A stretch of DNA of 64,000 nucleotides. Origin: Actinomycetota bacterium. GTDB lineage: Bacteria > Actinomycetota > Acidimicrobiia > Acidimicrobiales > Microtrichaceae. Below the pieces are notes generated by a model. The model was given only the letters and a program-made list of their open reading frames with translations. It was not told the DNA's origin and ran no database searches. The translations under genes were made by a program, and so were the position numbers. Positions within the stretch are counted from its first letter, which is position 1. Every line of letters starts with the position of its first letter. The stretch spans positions 1 to 64,000 of the forward strand of contig JADJBW010000012.1 in assembly GCA_016703525.1 (NCBI GenBank), given 5' to 3'. This document shows positions 36,553-46,532 of the stretch, one piece after another.

Positions 36553-39064
36553 ATGAACCAGCGGGGAACGGTCAAGCGGGTCGGCTCTGGCGTACGCCGA
36601 ATTGCCGAAACCGGAGCGTTGTCCGCGAACCAGCGGGCCCACATCTCGCACCGGGGGCAGCCGATCCTCCGCCTCGTTCGCCATTTCGCGCTCGCCGCCG
36701 TCGTCGCGGGCCTCGTCCTCGCCGACCACGCCGACCGCGGCCGCGTCGGCCTCGCATGGGCCGCCGCTTCGGCGCTCGTCGCCTACGACCTCGGCGTGCT
36801 TCGCGCCGTCGCCCGCAACCGGCGACTCCACCTCCTCGTTCCCGCAGGCGACCTGGCCGCCGCCGGCATCGCCCTCGCCATCGGCTGCCCCGTCGCGCTC
36901 GCCGTCGCGTTCGCGATGTGCTCGCTGATCGCAACCTGGGGGTCGGTGCTGGTCGACGACCTGCGCGGGCTGAGCGGCCACCTCGCCGCCCACAAGACCG
37001 TGCTCGACGAGTTGGGCGCGGTGGTCTGGGAGGAGGCGGCGCCCACGAAGTCGGGGACGATCGCGTTCGCCGTCGGACCGGCCGCCGAGACGATGCTCGG
37101 CTGGGCACCCGGGCGCTGGGCCGAACCCGATTTCGTCGACCAGATCACCCACCCCGATGACCGCGGAGCGCTGTCGTCCACCATGTTGTCGCTGCGCGCC
37201 GGCGGCGAGGCCGACGAGGTGGTCGTGCGGTGCACCGATGTCCACGGCGACTGGCACCACGTGCTCTTCAGGGTCACGGGCTCGACCCCCAGCGGCGAGC
37301 TGCGCGGCATGTTCGTCGACATCACCAAGCGCGTGCAGGCCGAGGCGGCGTGGCGCCGGTTCGCCGAGATCACCGACCTGTCGCCCGTCGGCACCGTCGT
37401 GCTCGAACAGCAGGTTCCCGGCGACCCCGCGTCGTTCGTCATCCGCTTCGCGAACCCGATCGCGATCGCCGCGATGCATCGCCTCGCCGGCCGCGCCGTG
37501 GAGCCCGGCCGGGTCACGTTGCGCGATCTGCTCCCAGAGGCCGAGGCGAGCCGTGCGGGCGGACAGCTTGCGCGGGTCGTCGAGACGGCCACCCCGTGGA
37601 GCGCCGAACGGATCGAATTCCCCGGCGACCGCAACCGCTACTTCGACCTGTGGGCCCACCGCCTCGCCGACGGGCTCGTCGGGCTCACGCTCGAAGAGGT
37701 CACCGAAACCGTGCTCGGCGAGCAGCGGCTACGACGGCTCGCGCTGCACGACCCGCTCACCGGGTTGCCGAACCGGGCGATGCTGCGCGACCGGCTGGAG
37801 CGCTGCATCGGCACGGCCGAGATCCGCGACGCAACCGTGTCGCTGCTCCTGATGGATCTCGACCACTTCAAGGACGTGAACGACGCGCTCGGCCACGACT
37901 ACGGCGACCGGCTGATCGAAGCCGTCGCACCGCCTGCGTGAGGAACTCCGCGGCCACGAGTTGGTCGCACGGCTCGGCGGCGACGAGTTCGCGATCCTCG
38001 TCACCGACGCCGATCCGAACGCGCCCGAGCGGGTCGCCCGGTATGCGCTGGAGGCCATCGAACGGCCACTGTCGGTGAACGGGCTCGACCTGCAGGTCAG
38101 CGCCAGCATCGGCATCGCGACGGTGCCGCTCCACGCGCAGCACGCGGATGGCCTGGTGAAGGCCGCCGATGTGGCGATGTACGAGGCGAAGCGCACCGGC
38201 GTCGGGTTCGTCGTCTACTCCCAGGCCCAGGAGCGCTCGTCGGTCCGCCGGCTCACGTTGCTCGGCGAGCTCCGCCGCGCCATCGCCGACGGCGAGTTGG
38301 AGCTGTGGTTCCAGCCGGCCGTCGACCTGCGCCGCGGCGAGGTGACCAAGATCGAGGCGCTCGTGCGGTGGCGCCACGCGCATCACGGCCTGATGTTGCC
38401 CACGGAGTTCATCGAGCTGGCCGAGATGTCGGGGATCATCGGCCCACTCACCCGCTGGCTGACCGAGGAGACCAGCGCGGTCGCCGAGGAGCTGACGCAG
38501 TCGGGTCGCGAAGTGGTGATCGGCGCCAACATCTCGGTGCGTAACCTCTACGACACCGAGCTCCTCGAGTTCTTCGACGCCCTCCCCTCGATGCCGGGCT
38601 TCCGGCCGGGCCTGCTCGAGTTCGAGATCACCGAGAGCGAACTCATGGCCGACCCGATGCAGGCCGCCGTCGTGCTGCGCCGCATCCGCGACCGCGGGAT
38701 CTCGATCGTCGTCGACGACTTCGGCACCGGCTACTCGTCGCTCGCCTACCTGAAGAACCTGCCCGTCACCGGACTCAAGATCGACCGCGGGTTCGTGTCG
38801 TCGATGGTGTCGGACAGCTCCGACGCGGCGATCGTGCAGTCCACGATCGACCTGGCTCATCGGCTCAATCTGGAGGTGACGGCGGAGGGCGTGACCGATC
38901 AGCGAACCCTGTCGATGCTGACCGACTGGGGCTGCGACTTCGCTCAGGGGTTCTGGCTGTCGCGGCCGGTCAGCCGGTCCGGGATCGAGTCAGCGATCGT
39001 CGAGCTGAACCGACGCCTGCGTCACGTCGCACCGTTCTCGGCGACCGAGCGGGCCCACCGATAG
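36553..39064 (+). CDS. PAS-GGDEF-EAL cyclic-di-GMP enzyme (one frame shift)
   Basis: About 835 residues. Three or four N-terminal hydrophobic helices (LRLVRHFALAAVVAGLVL on) are followed by a PAS region (ITHPDDRGALSST), a second sensory region, then GGDEF: DPLTGLPNRAML and RLGGDEFAIL, an intact cyclase motif. The EAL domain has KIEALVRWRH, FEITESELM, VDDFGTGYSSLAYL, LKIDRGFV and TAEGV, so phosphodiesterase residues are present as well. The frame breaks near 37,925 inside the GGDEF domain (DRLIEAVA to HRLREEL). An upstream GTG at 36544 is possible. The 3' end overlaps the converging synthetase gene by 43 bases. Confidence 0.92.
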
Positions 39065-40659
39065 TCGGCCTTGCCGTTGGGCCCACGTTCGACCCGGGGA
39101 ACCAGGATCACCCGCTTGGGGCACTTGTAGCCAGCGAGCGTCGAGCGGCAGTGCGCGATGAGCTCCGTTTCGTCGACCGACCGATCGCCGTCGAGCGCCA
39201 CGACGGCGCACACCGCCTGGCCCCACTTCTCGTCCTCGACGCCCACCACGTTGGCGTCGAGCACACCGGGATGGGTCTTGAGCACCTCCTCGACCTCCTC
39301 CGGGAACACCTTCTCGCCCGCGGTGTTGATGCACACCGACCCGCGCCCGAGCAGCGTGATGACGCCGTCGGCCTCGACGGTCGCCCAGTCGCCCGGCACC
39401 GACCACACCCGGCCGGCGAACGTCCGAAACGTCTCGGCCGACTTCACCGGATCGCCGTAGTACCCGATCGGGATCGGTCCACCGACCGCGAGCAGCCCTC
39501 GCTCGCCCGACCCGGGCTCCACGGCACGCCCGTCCTCGGTGAAGACGCGCGCGTGCTCGCCGAGGCGGAACGACGCCGTGCGCGCCGAGCGGCCGCGACG
39601 CGCAACCGAGCGGGCGAACCCGACGCCCTCCGACGAGCCGAGCAGGTCGGCGCACACGACATCGGCGCGCGCCATGAGCGCATCCTTCGTCGCCTGCGAC
39701 CACATGACCCCCGACGAGACGATCGTGGTGAGCGATGAGAGGTCGACCGGCCGCCCGGCGCGCTCGGCGGCCTCGAGCGCGGCCACGATCGGCTTGGCGA
39801 ACGCGTCGCCCACGATCGTCAGATTGGTCACCCGGTGCGCCTCGATCGCGCCGAGCAGCGACCCCGCGTCGAGGTGCCGCTCCGGCACCGTCACGATCGC
39901 GCCGGCCGACGACAAGACCCCCCAGCTCGCGATGGCGGACGTGCCGTGCATGAGCGGCGCAGCGGGCAGCAGCCGGATCGGTCCGTCGCCGCGAGGCGCT
40001 GACTCACCGCCGAGCCCATGGATCGCCGCAGCCGCGGCGGCCGCCTCGGCGGGCGACGACGGGAGATCCAAGCCGAACCCGGCGAACGTGGGTGCCGCCG
40101 TCCCCAGCAGGGACGAGTGCGGCCACATGACCCCCTTCGGCATGCCGGTCGTGCCGCCCGTGTAGAGGAACCACAGGTCGTCGCCGCGTCGGTCGATGCG
40201 CGGCATCGGCTCGACCGACGCGAGCCGTTGCTCGTAGTCGCCGTTCGGCCCGACCCGCACCACCAGGCGCACCTTCGTCAGCTCCGGCAGCAGCGCGTCG
40301 ACGTGTGGGGCCAGATCGTCGTCGACGACGATCGCCTCGGCGTCGGAGTTGGCGAACAGGTACCGCAGCTCATGCTCGGTGTAGCGGTAGTTCACGTTCA
40401 CCGGCACCGCACGGCACTTGAACGCGGCGAACGTGGCCTCGATGTACTCGGGGCCGTTGTAGAGGTAGTGCGCGACCTTCGAGCCGGGCCGCAACCCGGC
40501 CGCGTCGAACACCGCGGCGAGCCGCGCTGCGCGGTCGTCGAACGCCGACCACGAGACCGTGCGATCGGCGTGGATCAGCGCCGGTGCGTCGGGAACCGTG
40601 TCGGCGACCGCCTCCCACACATCGGCCAGGTTCCAGGGTGCGGGGTGGGGATCGCTCAT
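39022..40659 (-). CDS. Acyl-CoA synthetase / AMP-dependent ligase
   Basis: A 545-residue ANL-superfamily enzyme that activates a carboxylic acid to its CoA thioester via an acyl adenylate. The P-loop is LWFLYTGGTTGMPKGVMW; LLGSSEGVGF is the substrate-pocket motif; GWATVEADG-type GDWATVEADGVITLLGR carries the adenine-binding Asp; and GERGPNGKADYRWAR provides the C-terminal catalytic lysine (PNGK). Similar to mycobacterial FadD proteins of medium to long chain. The ATG overlaps the galM stop (ATGA). Confidence 0.9.
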   Translation of the reverse strand: MSDPHPAPWNLADVWEAVADTVPDAPALIHADRTVSWSAFDDRAARLAAVFDAAGLRPGSKVAHYLYNGPEYIEATFAAFKCRAVPVNVNYRYTEHELRYLFANSDAEAIVVDDDLAPHVDALLPELTKVRLVVRVGPNGDYEQRLASVEPMPRIDRRGDDLWFLYTGGTTGMPKGVMWPHSSLLGTAAPTFAGFGLDLPSSPAEAAAAAAAIHGLGGESAPRGDGPIRLLPAAPLMHGTSAIASWGVLSSAGAIVTVPERHLDAGSLLGAIEAHRVTNLTIVGDAFAKPIVAALEAAERAGRPVDLSSLTTIVSSGVMWSQATKDALMARADVVCADLLGSSEGVGFARSVARRGRSARTASFRLGEHARVFTEDGRAVEPGSGERGLLAVGGPIPIGYYGDPVKSAETFRTFAGRVWSVPGDWATVEADGVITLLGRGSVCINTAGEKVFPEEVEEVLKTHPGVLDANVVGVEDEKWGQAVCAVVALDGDRSVDETELIAHCRSTLAGYKCPKRVILVPRVERGPNGKADYRWARSVAENGAT

Positions 40660-41582
40660 CGCGTCGTCCTCGAGAGTTCGAAGGTGGTGGTGTGCCGCCA
40701 GGTCTCGCCGGGCCGAACGATCGGCGTTCCGGCCCAGCCCCACCACTCGGGGTGATTGGGCGCGTCGGGCGGGAGTTGGGTCTCGATCGCAAGACCGGCG
40801 CGTGGCCCGTGCGGCGCACCGAGATGGTCGCCGGTGTACACCTGCACGGCCGGCAGGTCGGATCGGACGCGCAGCGAGCGGTTCGCCCGAGGCGAGATCA
40901 GCTCGGCGCACACTCCGCGGGCCTGTCCGTCCGGGCGGCACCACGACAGGTCTAGCGAGCGTGCGCCGATCCGGCCGAACGCGCCGGACCGGTCGACCAA
41001 CGCCCCGGTGGGCACGAGGTCGGCGTCGACCGCGACCACCGCGTCGGCGTCGATGCAGAGCTCGTGATCGTCGATGGTCGCGGCCTCGTCCCAACCGTCG
41101 AGGTTCCAGTACGCGTGGTTGGTCAGCGACACAACGGTCGGCGCATCGCTGGTCGCGGCCAGCTCCACCTCGATGCACGCGGCGCGAACCCGGTAGGTGG
41201 CGGTGGCGTCGACCGCTCCGGGGAACCCCTGATCGCCGGCGGGGCTGTGCAGCGCGAGCGACACCCAGTCGTCACGTCCGTCGATCAACTTCCAGCGGCG
41301 AGCGCCGAACCCCTCCGGCCCACCGTGCAGGCAGTGGACGCCGTCGTTCGCATCGAGCATCACGGTCGAGCCGTCCAGCTCGAACCGGGCACGACCGATC
41401 CGGTTGGCGAACCGGCCCGCGATCACGCCCCGATAGGCGCCGTCGCCCGGCGGCCCGGGCGCCAACACCAGGTTCGGGCCGGGCGCACCGTGCTCGACGG
41501 GCCGCACCGACGCCAGTGCCGCGCCGAGCGGCGCGATCTCGACCACCAGCTCGTCGCTCGCGATCGTGATCCGCTCGATCAT
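40656..41582 (-). CDS. galM: Aldose 1-epimerase (galactose mutarotase)
   Basis: A 308-residue beta-sandwich enzyme interconverting alpha and beta sugar anomers. GRFANRIGRARFELDG and NDGVHCLHGGPEGFGARRW (first active-site His) are typical, and VVSLTNHAYWNLDG holds the second catalytic His. VQVYTGDHLGAPHGPRAGLA and AIETQLPPDAPNHPEW carry the catalytic Glu region. It is translationally coupled to lacZ (stop-start overlap at 41579-41582), matching the need to mutarotate the galactose released by that enzyme. Confidence 0.93.
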   Translation of the reverse strand: MIERITIASDELVVEIAPLGAALASVRPVEHGAPGPNLVLAPGPPGDGAYRGVIAGRFANRIGRARFELDGSTVMLDANDGVHCLHGGPEGFGARRWKLIDGRDDWVSLALHSPAGDQGFPGAVDATATYRVRAACIEVELAATSDAPTVVSLTNHAYWNLDGWDEAATIDDHELCIDADAVVAVDADLVPTGALVDRSGAFGRIGARSLDLSWCRPDGQARGVCAELISPRANRSLRVRSDLPAVQVYTGDHLGAPHGPRAGLAIETQLPPDAPNHPEWWGWAGTPIVRPGETWRHTTTFELSRTTR

Positions 41583-44551
41583 CGAAGTTCCATCGTCCAC
41601 GACCACCGGTACCGGCCGGGGCGCAGGCGGTGCCGATCGTGGGGTTCCGGTCCGCACGCCGCGCTGCCGAGCCCGCGGTGGGCACCGTCGACGTGCACCC
41701 ACACCCGGTCGTCGGGGACCAGGTCGGACGCGTGGAGCTCCCGGGTCAGCGACTCGGCGCTCATCCGCGACGCGGTGAACCCGAACGGCTTCGGCGCGCC
41801 CACGTGGAGCCGACGGCGCCCCGCGGCGAGCTCGAACCAGCGCGTGTCCACGTGATGCCCGAACTCCTGTGGCATCACGTACGGAAGGCGCTGTTCGTCG
41901 AGGCGTTCGTCCCAGACGCCCACGGGCAGGGTGCGCCGGTCGGGGTACGAGTCGCCGGGGCCGAGGCCGAACCAACGGAGCCGGTCGAACCCGGTCGGGA
42001 GTTCGAACCGAACGCCGACGCGGGGCAGGTCGTCGAAGGCATCGGGCACGACGACCTCGTCGTCGATGCGCACCGTCGCCGCGTCGACGCGCAGGCGCTG
42101 CCGGTGCACGATCGCGTCGCTGCTCCCCTCGGCCACCCAGCGGCTCTCGCGGGTCGAACCGCGGCCGGAGCGCACCGCAGTCGACTCGCACCGCAGGCGG
42201 TCGAGCCCGAGCCGAACCCACGCCCCACGGGCGCCGATGCCTTCGAGCCAGCCGATCTTCAGCCCGTCGTTGTCGGTCGGCGCCCGCCACAGGCACAGCT
42301 CGGGAGCAGCGACTGTCAGGCCGTCCCACGCGATCTCGACCGAGTCGCCGACCGACTCGCCAACCACCAGCCGGACCGGCCGACCCGGTCGACCCGGCCG
42401 GCGCGCCGATGATCGGGCACGGCGCAGCGCGACCTGCGCCGCGATCGTCGGAGCGACCTCGAGGTCGAGGTGCACCTCGGCGGCGGCATCGACGGCGTCG
42501 ATCGCGGCGACGACCTCGGCGGGCAGCGCCACGTCGGCCGACGACCCGGCCGGGATCAGCGGCAGCGCCGCCTTGCCCCGCGCGACGACCGCCCCGTCGG
42601 CCCGGAGCCGCCAACGCGCGGCCGCACCGCCGATCGGCTCGAACGACCGCCGATTGATCACCCGCACGCCACCGCGGCGCGGAGCGAGCGCCATCGGAGC
42701 GAACAGCGCGGCGTGCTCGACGAGCGACGGGTGCACCTCGCGGTCCGGCGACACCAGGCCGTCGCAGCAGAAGTTGGCGTCGTGGCGGGTCTCGCCGAAG
42801 TCGCCGCCGTACGCGAAGTCGCCGTCGGGTCGCCGGATGCCGTGATCGCACCACTCCCAGATGAAGCCGCCCTGGAGGCCGGGGTAGGCACGAAAGGCCG
42901 CGACGTAGTCGTCGAGACCGCCGGCGTTGCCCATCGCATGGCTGTACTCGCACAAGATCAGCGGCCGCGGGTCGCTGCCCGCCGTCGACCAGGCGATCAG
43001 GTCGGGGACCGACGTGTACATCGGGCACACGATGTCGCTCACCGGCGCCGCGGCGCCGAGGTCGTGCATGAACGGGCCCTCATACTGGAGGAACCGCGAC
43101 GGGTCGACCGATCGCACCCACGCGGCGGCCGCAGCGTGCCCCGGTCCGTCGCCCGACTCGTTGCCGAGCGACCAACCGATCACACAGCAGTGGTTGCGAT
43201 CGCGCTGCACCATCCGCATGACCCGTTCCACGAACGTCAACTGGTAGCGGGGGTCCAGACACAGCGACGCCTGCCGGCCGTGCGACTCCAGGTTCGCCTC
43301 GTCCACCACATACAGCCCGAGTTCGTCGCAGAGGTCGTAGAACGCCGGATGGTCGGGGTAGTGGGCCGTCCGCACGGCGTTGACGTGATGCGCCTTCATC
43401 AACTCCAGGTCGCGACGCATTGCGTCGATGTCCACCGCGCGCCCGCGGTCGGGGTCGAACTCGTGACGGTTGACCCCGGCGATCAGCACCCGCACGCCGT
43501 TCACCAGCAGGTCGCGCCCGCTGATCTCGACCGAGCGGAACCCGACGCGCTGCACGCGCACGTCGACGACCCGTCCCTCGGGATCGACCAGGCGCACCGT
43601 CGCGCGGTACAGCGTCGGCGACTCGTGCGACCACGGCGACACACCCGGTACGCACAAGCGAGCCCGCGCCACGCTGCCGGTGAAGAACGTTGCCGAGATC
43701 AGCTCGCTGAGCGGTTCGCCGAACTGGAACCGCGGCACGTCGAGGCGACCGGTCTCCGCGAGGCGTTCACCGGCGAACGAGTCGAGCTCGACCGTGACCG
43801 CCCAGCCGTCGTCGGGCACGGCCGTCCCCCAGTCGACCTCGATACCCACGTCGAGTGTGCCCAGCCAGGCATCGTCGGATCGTTCCAGCCCCGGCACGAG
43901 CGCTGCGTCGCCGATCGACACGGCGGGCACCGACACCAGGCGCACCGAGCGATGCAGGCCGGGGAGCCACCACTGGTCCTGGTCCTCCACCCAGGTCGCC
44001 GCCGACCATGCGGTCACGACCAGTTGCACCTCGTTGTCGCCGGCCTGCAGTGCGTCGGTGATGTCGAACGTCGACGCCAGCCGGCTGTCGGTGCCGTACC
44101 CGATCCACTCGCCGTTGACCGAGACCTCGACGGTCGAATCGGCCGACCCGATCTCCAGCAGGACACGCCGTTGCCGCCACGCCCGCGGTACCCGGAACCG
44201 GCGCCGGTACACGCCGGTGGGGTTGTCGTCGGGCACCGCCGGCGGCTCGGCGACGAACGGCATGATCACGTTCGTGTAGATCGGCGTGCCCCGGTCCGCC
44301 GTCGCGGGCAGCACCCACGAGCCCGGCACGTCGATGCGCCCCCACGCCGCCGTCTCCTCGCCTGCCGCGGCCGCCGCGGGGTTGGCGTGCAGTTGGAAGT
44401 CCCACCGCCCGTCGAGGCTTCGCACATACGGCGAATCGGCCGTCGCGTCCGTCGTCGGGTCGGCACCGGCGTCGAGGGGATCGAGAGGGGGTCGCATCGG
44501 CACGCGGCCGATTCCCGCGACCTCCGGAGTGGCCCAGAGGCGAGTCGTCAC
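41579..44551 (-). CDS. lacZ: Beta-galactosidase, glycoside hydrolase family 2
   Basis: A 990-residue GH2 enzyme, full length for LacZ. The jelly-roll start has LDGRWDFQLHANP; the catalytic barrel has VNRHEFDPDRGRAVD, MKAHHVNAVRTAHYPDHPAF, LYVVDEANLESHG, CCVIGWSLGNESGDGPGH (acid/base Glu) and LILCEYSHAMGNAGG (nucleophile Glu). ETRHDANFCCDGLVSPDR and the C-terminal beta domain complete it. GTG 44551 overlaps the peroxiredoxin stop (GTGA). It would hydrolyse terminal beta-galactosides in the cytoplasm; no signal peptide is present. Confidence 0.95.
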   Translation of the reverse strand: MTTRLWATPEVAGIGRVPMRPPLDPLDAGADPTTDATADSPYVRSLDGRWDFQLHANPAAAAAGEETAAWGRIDVPGSWVLPATADRGTPIYTNVIMPFVAEPPAVPDDNPTGVYRRRFRVPRAWRQRRVLLEIGSADSTVEVSVNGEWIGYGTDSRLASTFDITDALQAGDNEVQLVVTAWSAATWVEDQDQWWLPGLHRSVRLVSVPAVSIGDAALVPGLERSDDAWLGTLDVGIEVDWGTAVPDDGWAVTVELDSFAGERLAETGRLDVPRFQFGEPLSELISATFFTGSVARARLCVPGVSPWSHESPTLYRATVRLVDPEGRVVDVRVQRVGFRSVEISGRDLLVNGVRVLIAGVNRHEFDPDRGRAVDIDAMRRDLELMKAHHVNAVRTAHYPDHPAFYDLCDELGLYVVDEANLESHGRQASLCLDPRYQLTFVERVMRMVQRDRNHCCVIGWSLGNESGDGPGHAAAAAWVRSVDPSRFLQYEGPFMHDLGAAAPVSDIVCPMYTSVPDLIAWSTAGSDPRPLILCEYSHAMGNAGGLDDYVAAFRAYPGLQGGFIWEWCDHGIRRPDGDFAYGGDFGETRHDANFCCDGLVSPDREVHPSLVEHAALFAPMALAPRRGGVRVINRRSFEPIGGAAARWRLRADGAVVARGKAALPLIPAGSSADVALPAEVVAAIDAVDAAAEVHLDLEVAPTIAAQVALRRARSSARRPGRPGRPVRLVVGESVGDSVEIAWDGLTVAAPELCLWRAPTDNDGLKIGWLEGIGARGAWVRLGLDRLRCESTAVRSGRGSTRESRWVAEGSSDAIVHRQRLRVDAATVRIDDEVVVPDAFDDLPRVGVRFELPTGFDRLRWFGLGPGDSYPDRRTLPVGVWDERLDEQRLPYVMPQEFGHHVDTRWFELAAGRRRLHVGAPKPFGFTASRMSAESLTRELHASDLVPDDRVWVHVDGAHRGLGSAACGPEPHDRHRLRPGRYRWSWTMELR

Positions 44552-44997
44552 CCGGCCGAACGTAGTACCTCGAGCGCACGGTCGGCGTGGGAGTCCATGT
44601 CGAGTTCGGAGGTGATCACATCGAGCACCGTGCCGTCGGCGCCGATCACGAACGTCGACCGCTTGTTGAACAACGGTCCCATGCGTTTGACCCCGAACGC
44701 GGCGGCGATCGTGCGGTCGGGATCGCTCAACAGCGGGTACCCCAGGTCGTGCTTGCGGTCGAACTCGGCCTGCCGTTCGACGCGATCCGCGCTGACCCCC
44801 ACCCGATGCGCGCCCACCTCGGCGAACTCGCCCGCGAGGTCGCGGAAGTGACAGCTCTCCTTGGTGCAGCCCGAGGTCATGGCCTTCGGGTAGAAGAACA
44901 GCACCACGGGCCCGGTCGCCCAGAGGTCGGCCAAACGCACGGTGTTGCCCTGCTGGTCGGGAGCGGACAGGTCGGGGACACGGTCACCTCGTTGCAT
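44548..44997 (-). CDS. bcp: Thiol peroxidase, Bcp/PrxQ family
   Basis: A 149-residue peroxiredoxin that reduces hydroperoxides. VPDLSAPDQQGNTVRLADLW opens the thioredoxin fold. The active-site stretch VLFFYPKAMTSGCTKESC carries the peroxidatic Cys (SGCTKE) and the resolving Cys five residues later, the PrxQ pattern. GVSADRVERQAEFDRKHDL and PLLSDPDRTIAAAFGV are family blocks. First gene of the minus-strand lacZ operon; 149 bases of intergenic DNA, without recognisable features, separate it from the glycosyltransferase gene. Confidence 0.95.
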   Translation of the reverse strand: MQRGDRVPDLSAPDQQGNTVRLADLWATGPVVLFFYPKAMTSGCTKESCHFRDLAGEFAEVGAHRVGVSADRVERQAEFDRKHDLGYPLLSDPDRTIAAAFGVKRMGPLFNKRSTFVIGADGTVLDVITSELDMDSHADRALEVLRSAG

Positions 44998-45146
44998 GAC
45001 GGGGCCAACCGAACCCGCCCCCGCCCCATTCCCGCACCCGCCTGCGTGCATGCCGGCGCGTGCGTGCCACTTGAGAGACATCGCAGCACGTCGTAGCGTT
45101 TGGCGCCCGACCGGCGGGAACCGGGCGCGATCGAGACGAGGCGGGC

Positions 45147-46532
45147 ATGTACTCACGGGTCACCATCGGCGCCGCGCCGGCGGCCACGGTCTTCGCGGCC
45201 ACCCTGCTCGGCGCCGACTCCGCCGGTGCGGCAGCGGCCGCCACCGTCGCGTTCGTCGCGATGACCGCCGTGATCGTGGCGTCGGTCGGCTACCTCATCG
45301 TGCAGATCCGGCGCGGCCACGGCCGCCACCGCCAGGCCCGGCGTCGCATCGTGGCGGCGCCGGATCACCGATTCGTCTTCCTCATCCCGTGCCTCAACGA
45401 GGGGATGGTGATCGGCCGGACGATCGACCACCTGCTGCGCATCCCCGGCGACGACTACCTGGTGATGGTGATCGACGACGGGTCCGACGACGACACCGCG
45501 AGCATCGTGGCATCGCACCCCTCACCCAAGGTGCTGCTGCATCGCCGCACCGGGGCCGCATCGCGTCAGGGCAAGGGCGAGGCGCTGAACGACGCCTACC
45601 GCGAGCTGCGATCGCGCTTCGCCGGACGGAACCTGCACCGGGTGATCGTGTGTGTGGTCGACGCCGACGGACGCCTCGACCCGGAGGTGCTGCACGCCGT
45701 CGCGCCGCACTTTGCCGACCCGCAGGTCGCCGGCGTGCAGATCCAGGTGCGCATGCACAACCGCGCGGATGGGCTGCTCGAACGGATGCAGGACGTCGAG
45801 TTCGTGGTGTGCGGCGATCTGCTCCAGCGCGGCCGCTCCTCCATCGGCACGGCCGGCATGGGCGGCAACGGCCAGTTCATCCGTCTCGGTGTGCTCGACC
45901 TGCTCAAGCCGGCGCCGTGGTCGCACTGCCTCACCGAGGATCTCGAGATGGGGTTGCAGCTCGCCGCACGCGGCTGGTCGCTGCGCTTCGAGCCGGCCGC
46001 CTCGGTCACCCAGCAGGGCCTCGGGTCGCCTCGTCGCCTCCTTCGCCAGCGCACCCGTTGGTTCCAGGGACATCTCGAGTGCCTTCGCCTACTCCCGCGG
46101 CTGTGGCGCTCTCCGCTGAGTCGCAGCGCCCGCTTCGACCTCTGTCACGCCGTCGCCAACGCGGTCGTGCTGCTCGCGTTCCAGACGCTGTCGCTCGCGT
46201 GGCTTGCCGTCATGGCGTGGCGCCTCGCGCAGGATCCGTCCGGATTCTGGAGTCGGTATCTCGCCGGTGGCCGCATCGTGTGGCTGGTCGTCGCGACGCT
46301 GGCGCTGCTGCCCGTGGTCATGTGGTCGTATGCGCGGCACGAGCCGAAGCTGTCGACGGTCCGGCTGCTCGGCGTGTCGCTCGCGTATCTGCTCTACAGC
46401 TACCTGTGGGTGCCCGCGGGTTGGATGGGCGTGGTGCGGGCGTTGCGGCGCCGAGGCGAGTGGGCGAAGACCGAGCGGAGCCTCGGCACCGGCGACGAGG
46501 TGGCCGTCGTCGCTACAACGACGCGTCGATGA
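45147..46532 (+). CDS. Membrane glycosyltransferase family 2
   Basis: A 461-residue processive-type GT2. One N-terminal helix (AFVAMTAVIVASVGYLIVQI) precedes the catalytic domain: FLIPCLNEGMVIGRTIDHLL, VIDDGSDDDTAS, VVDADGRLDPEVL (DxD), TEDLEMGLQLAARG (base region) and LRQRTRWFQGHLE (QxxRW). Three to four C-terminal helices follow. The architecture is that of cellulose/hyaluronan synthase-like enzymes that extrude a polysaccharide. No partner genes of a polymer locus are adjacent, so the product is unknown. Confidence 0.9.
   Translation: MYSRVTIGAAPAATVFAATLLGADSAGAAAAATVAFVAMTAVIVASVGYLIVQIRRGHGRHRQARRRIVAAPDHRFVFLIPCLNEGMVIGRTIDHLLRIPGDDYLVMVIDDGSDDDTASIVASHPSPKVLLHRRTGAASRQGKGEALNDAYRELRSRFAGRNLHRVIVCVVDADGRLDPEVLHAVAPHFADPQVAGVQIQVRMHNRADGLLERMQDVEFVVCGDLLQRGRSSIGTAGMGGNGQFIRLGVLDLLKPAPWSHCLTEDLEMGLQLAARGWSLRFEPAASVTQQGLGSPRRLLRQRTRWFQGHLECLRLLPRLWRSPLSRSARFDLCHAVANAVVLLAFQTLSLAWLAVMAWRLAQDPSGFWSRYLAGGRIVWLVVATLALLPVVMWSYARHEPKLSTVRLLGVSLAYLLYSYLWVPAGWMGVVRALRRRGEWAKTERSLGTGDEVAVVATTTRR

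Noticed and set aside
40656..43028. An extended 790-codon version of galM
   Set aside because: The extra N-terminal 480 residues are an Arg-rich alternative frame inside lacZ; the true start is ATG 41582.
42470..44851. A 793-codon plus-strand frame opposite lacZ
   Set aside because: Arg/His/Val-rich shadow of the lacZ coding strand, without any domain.
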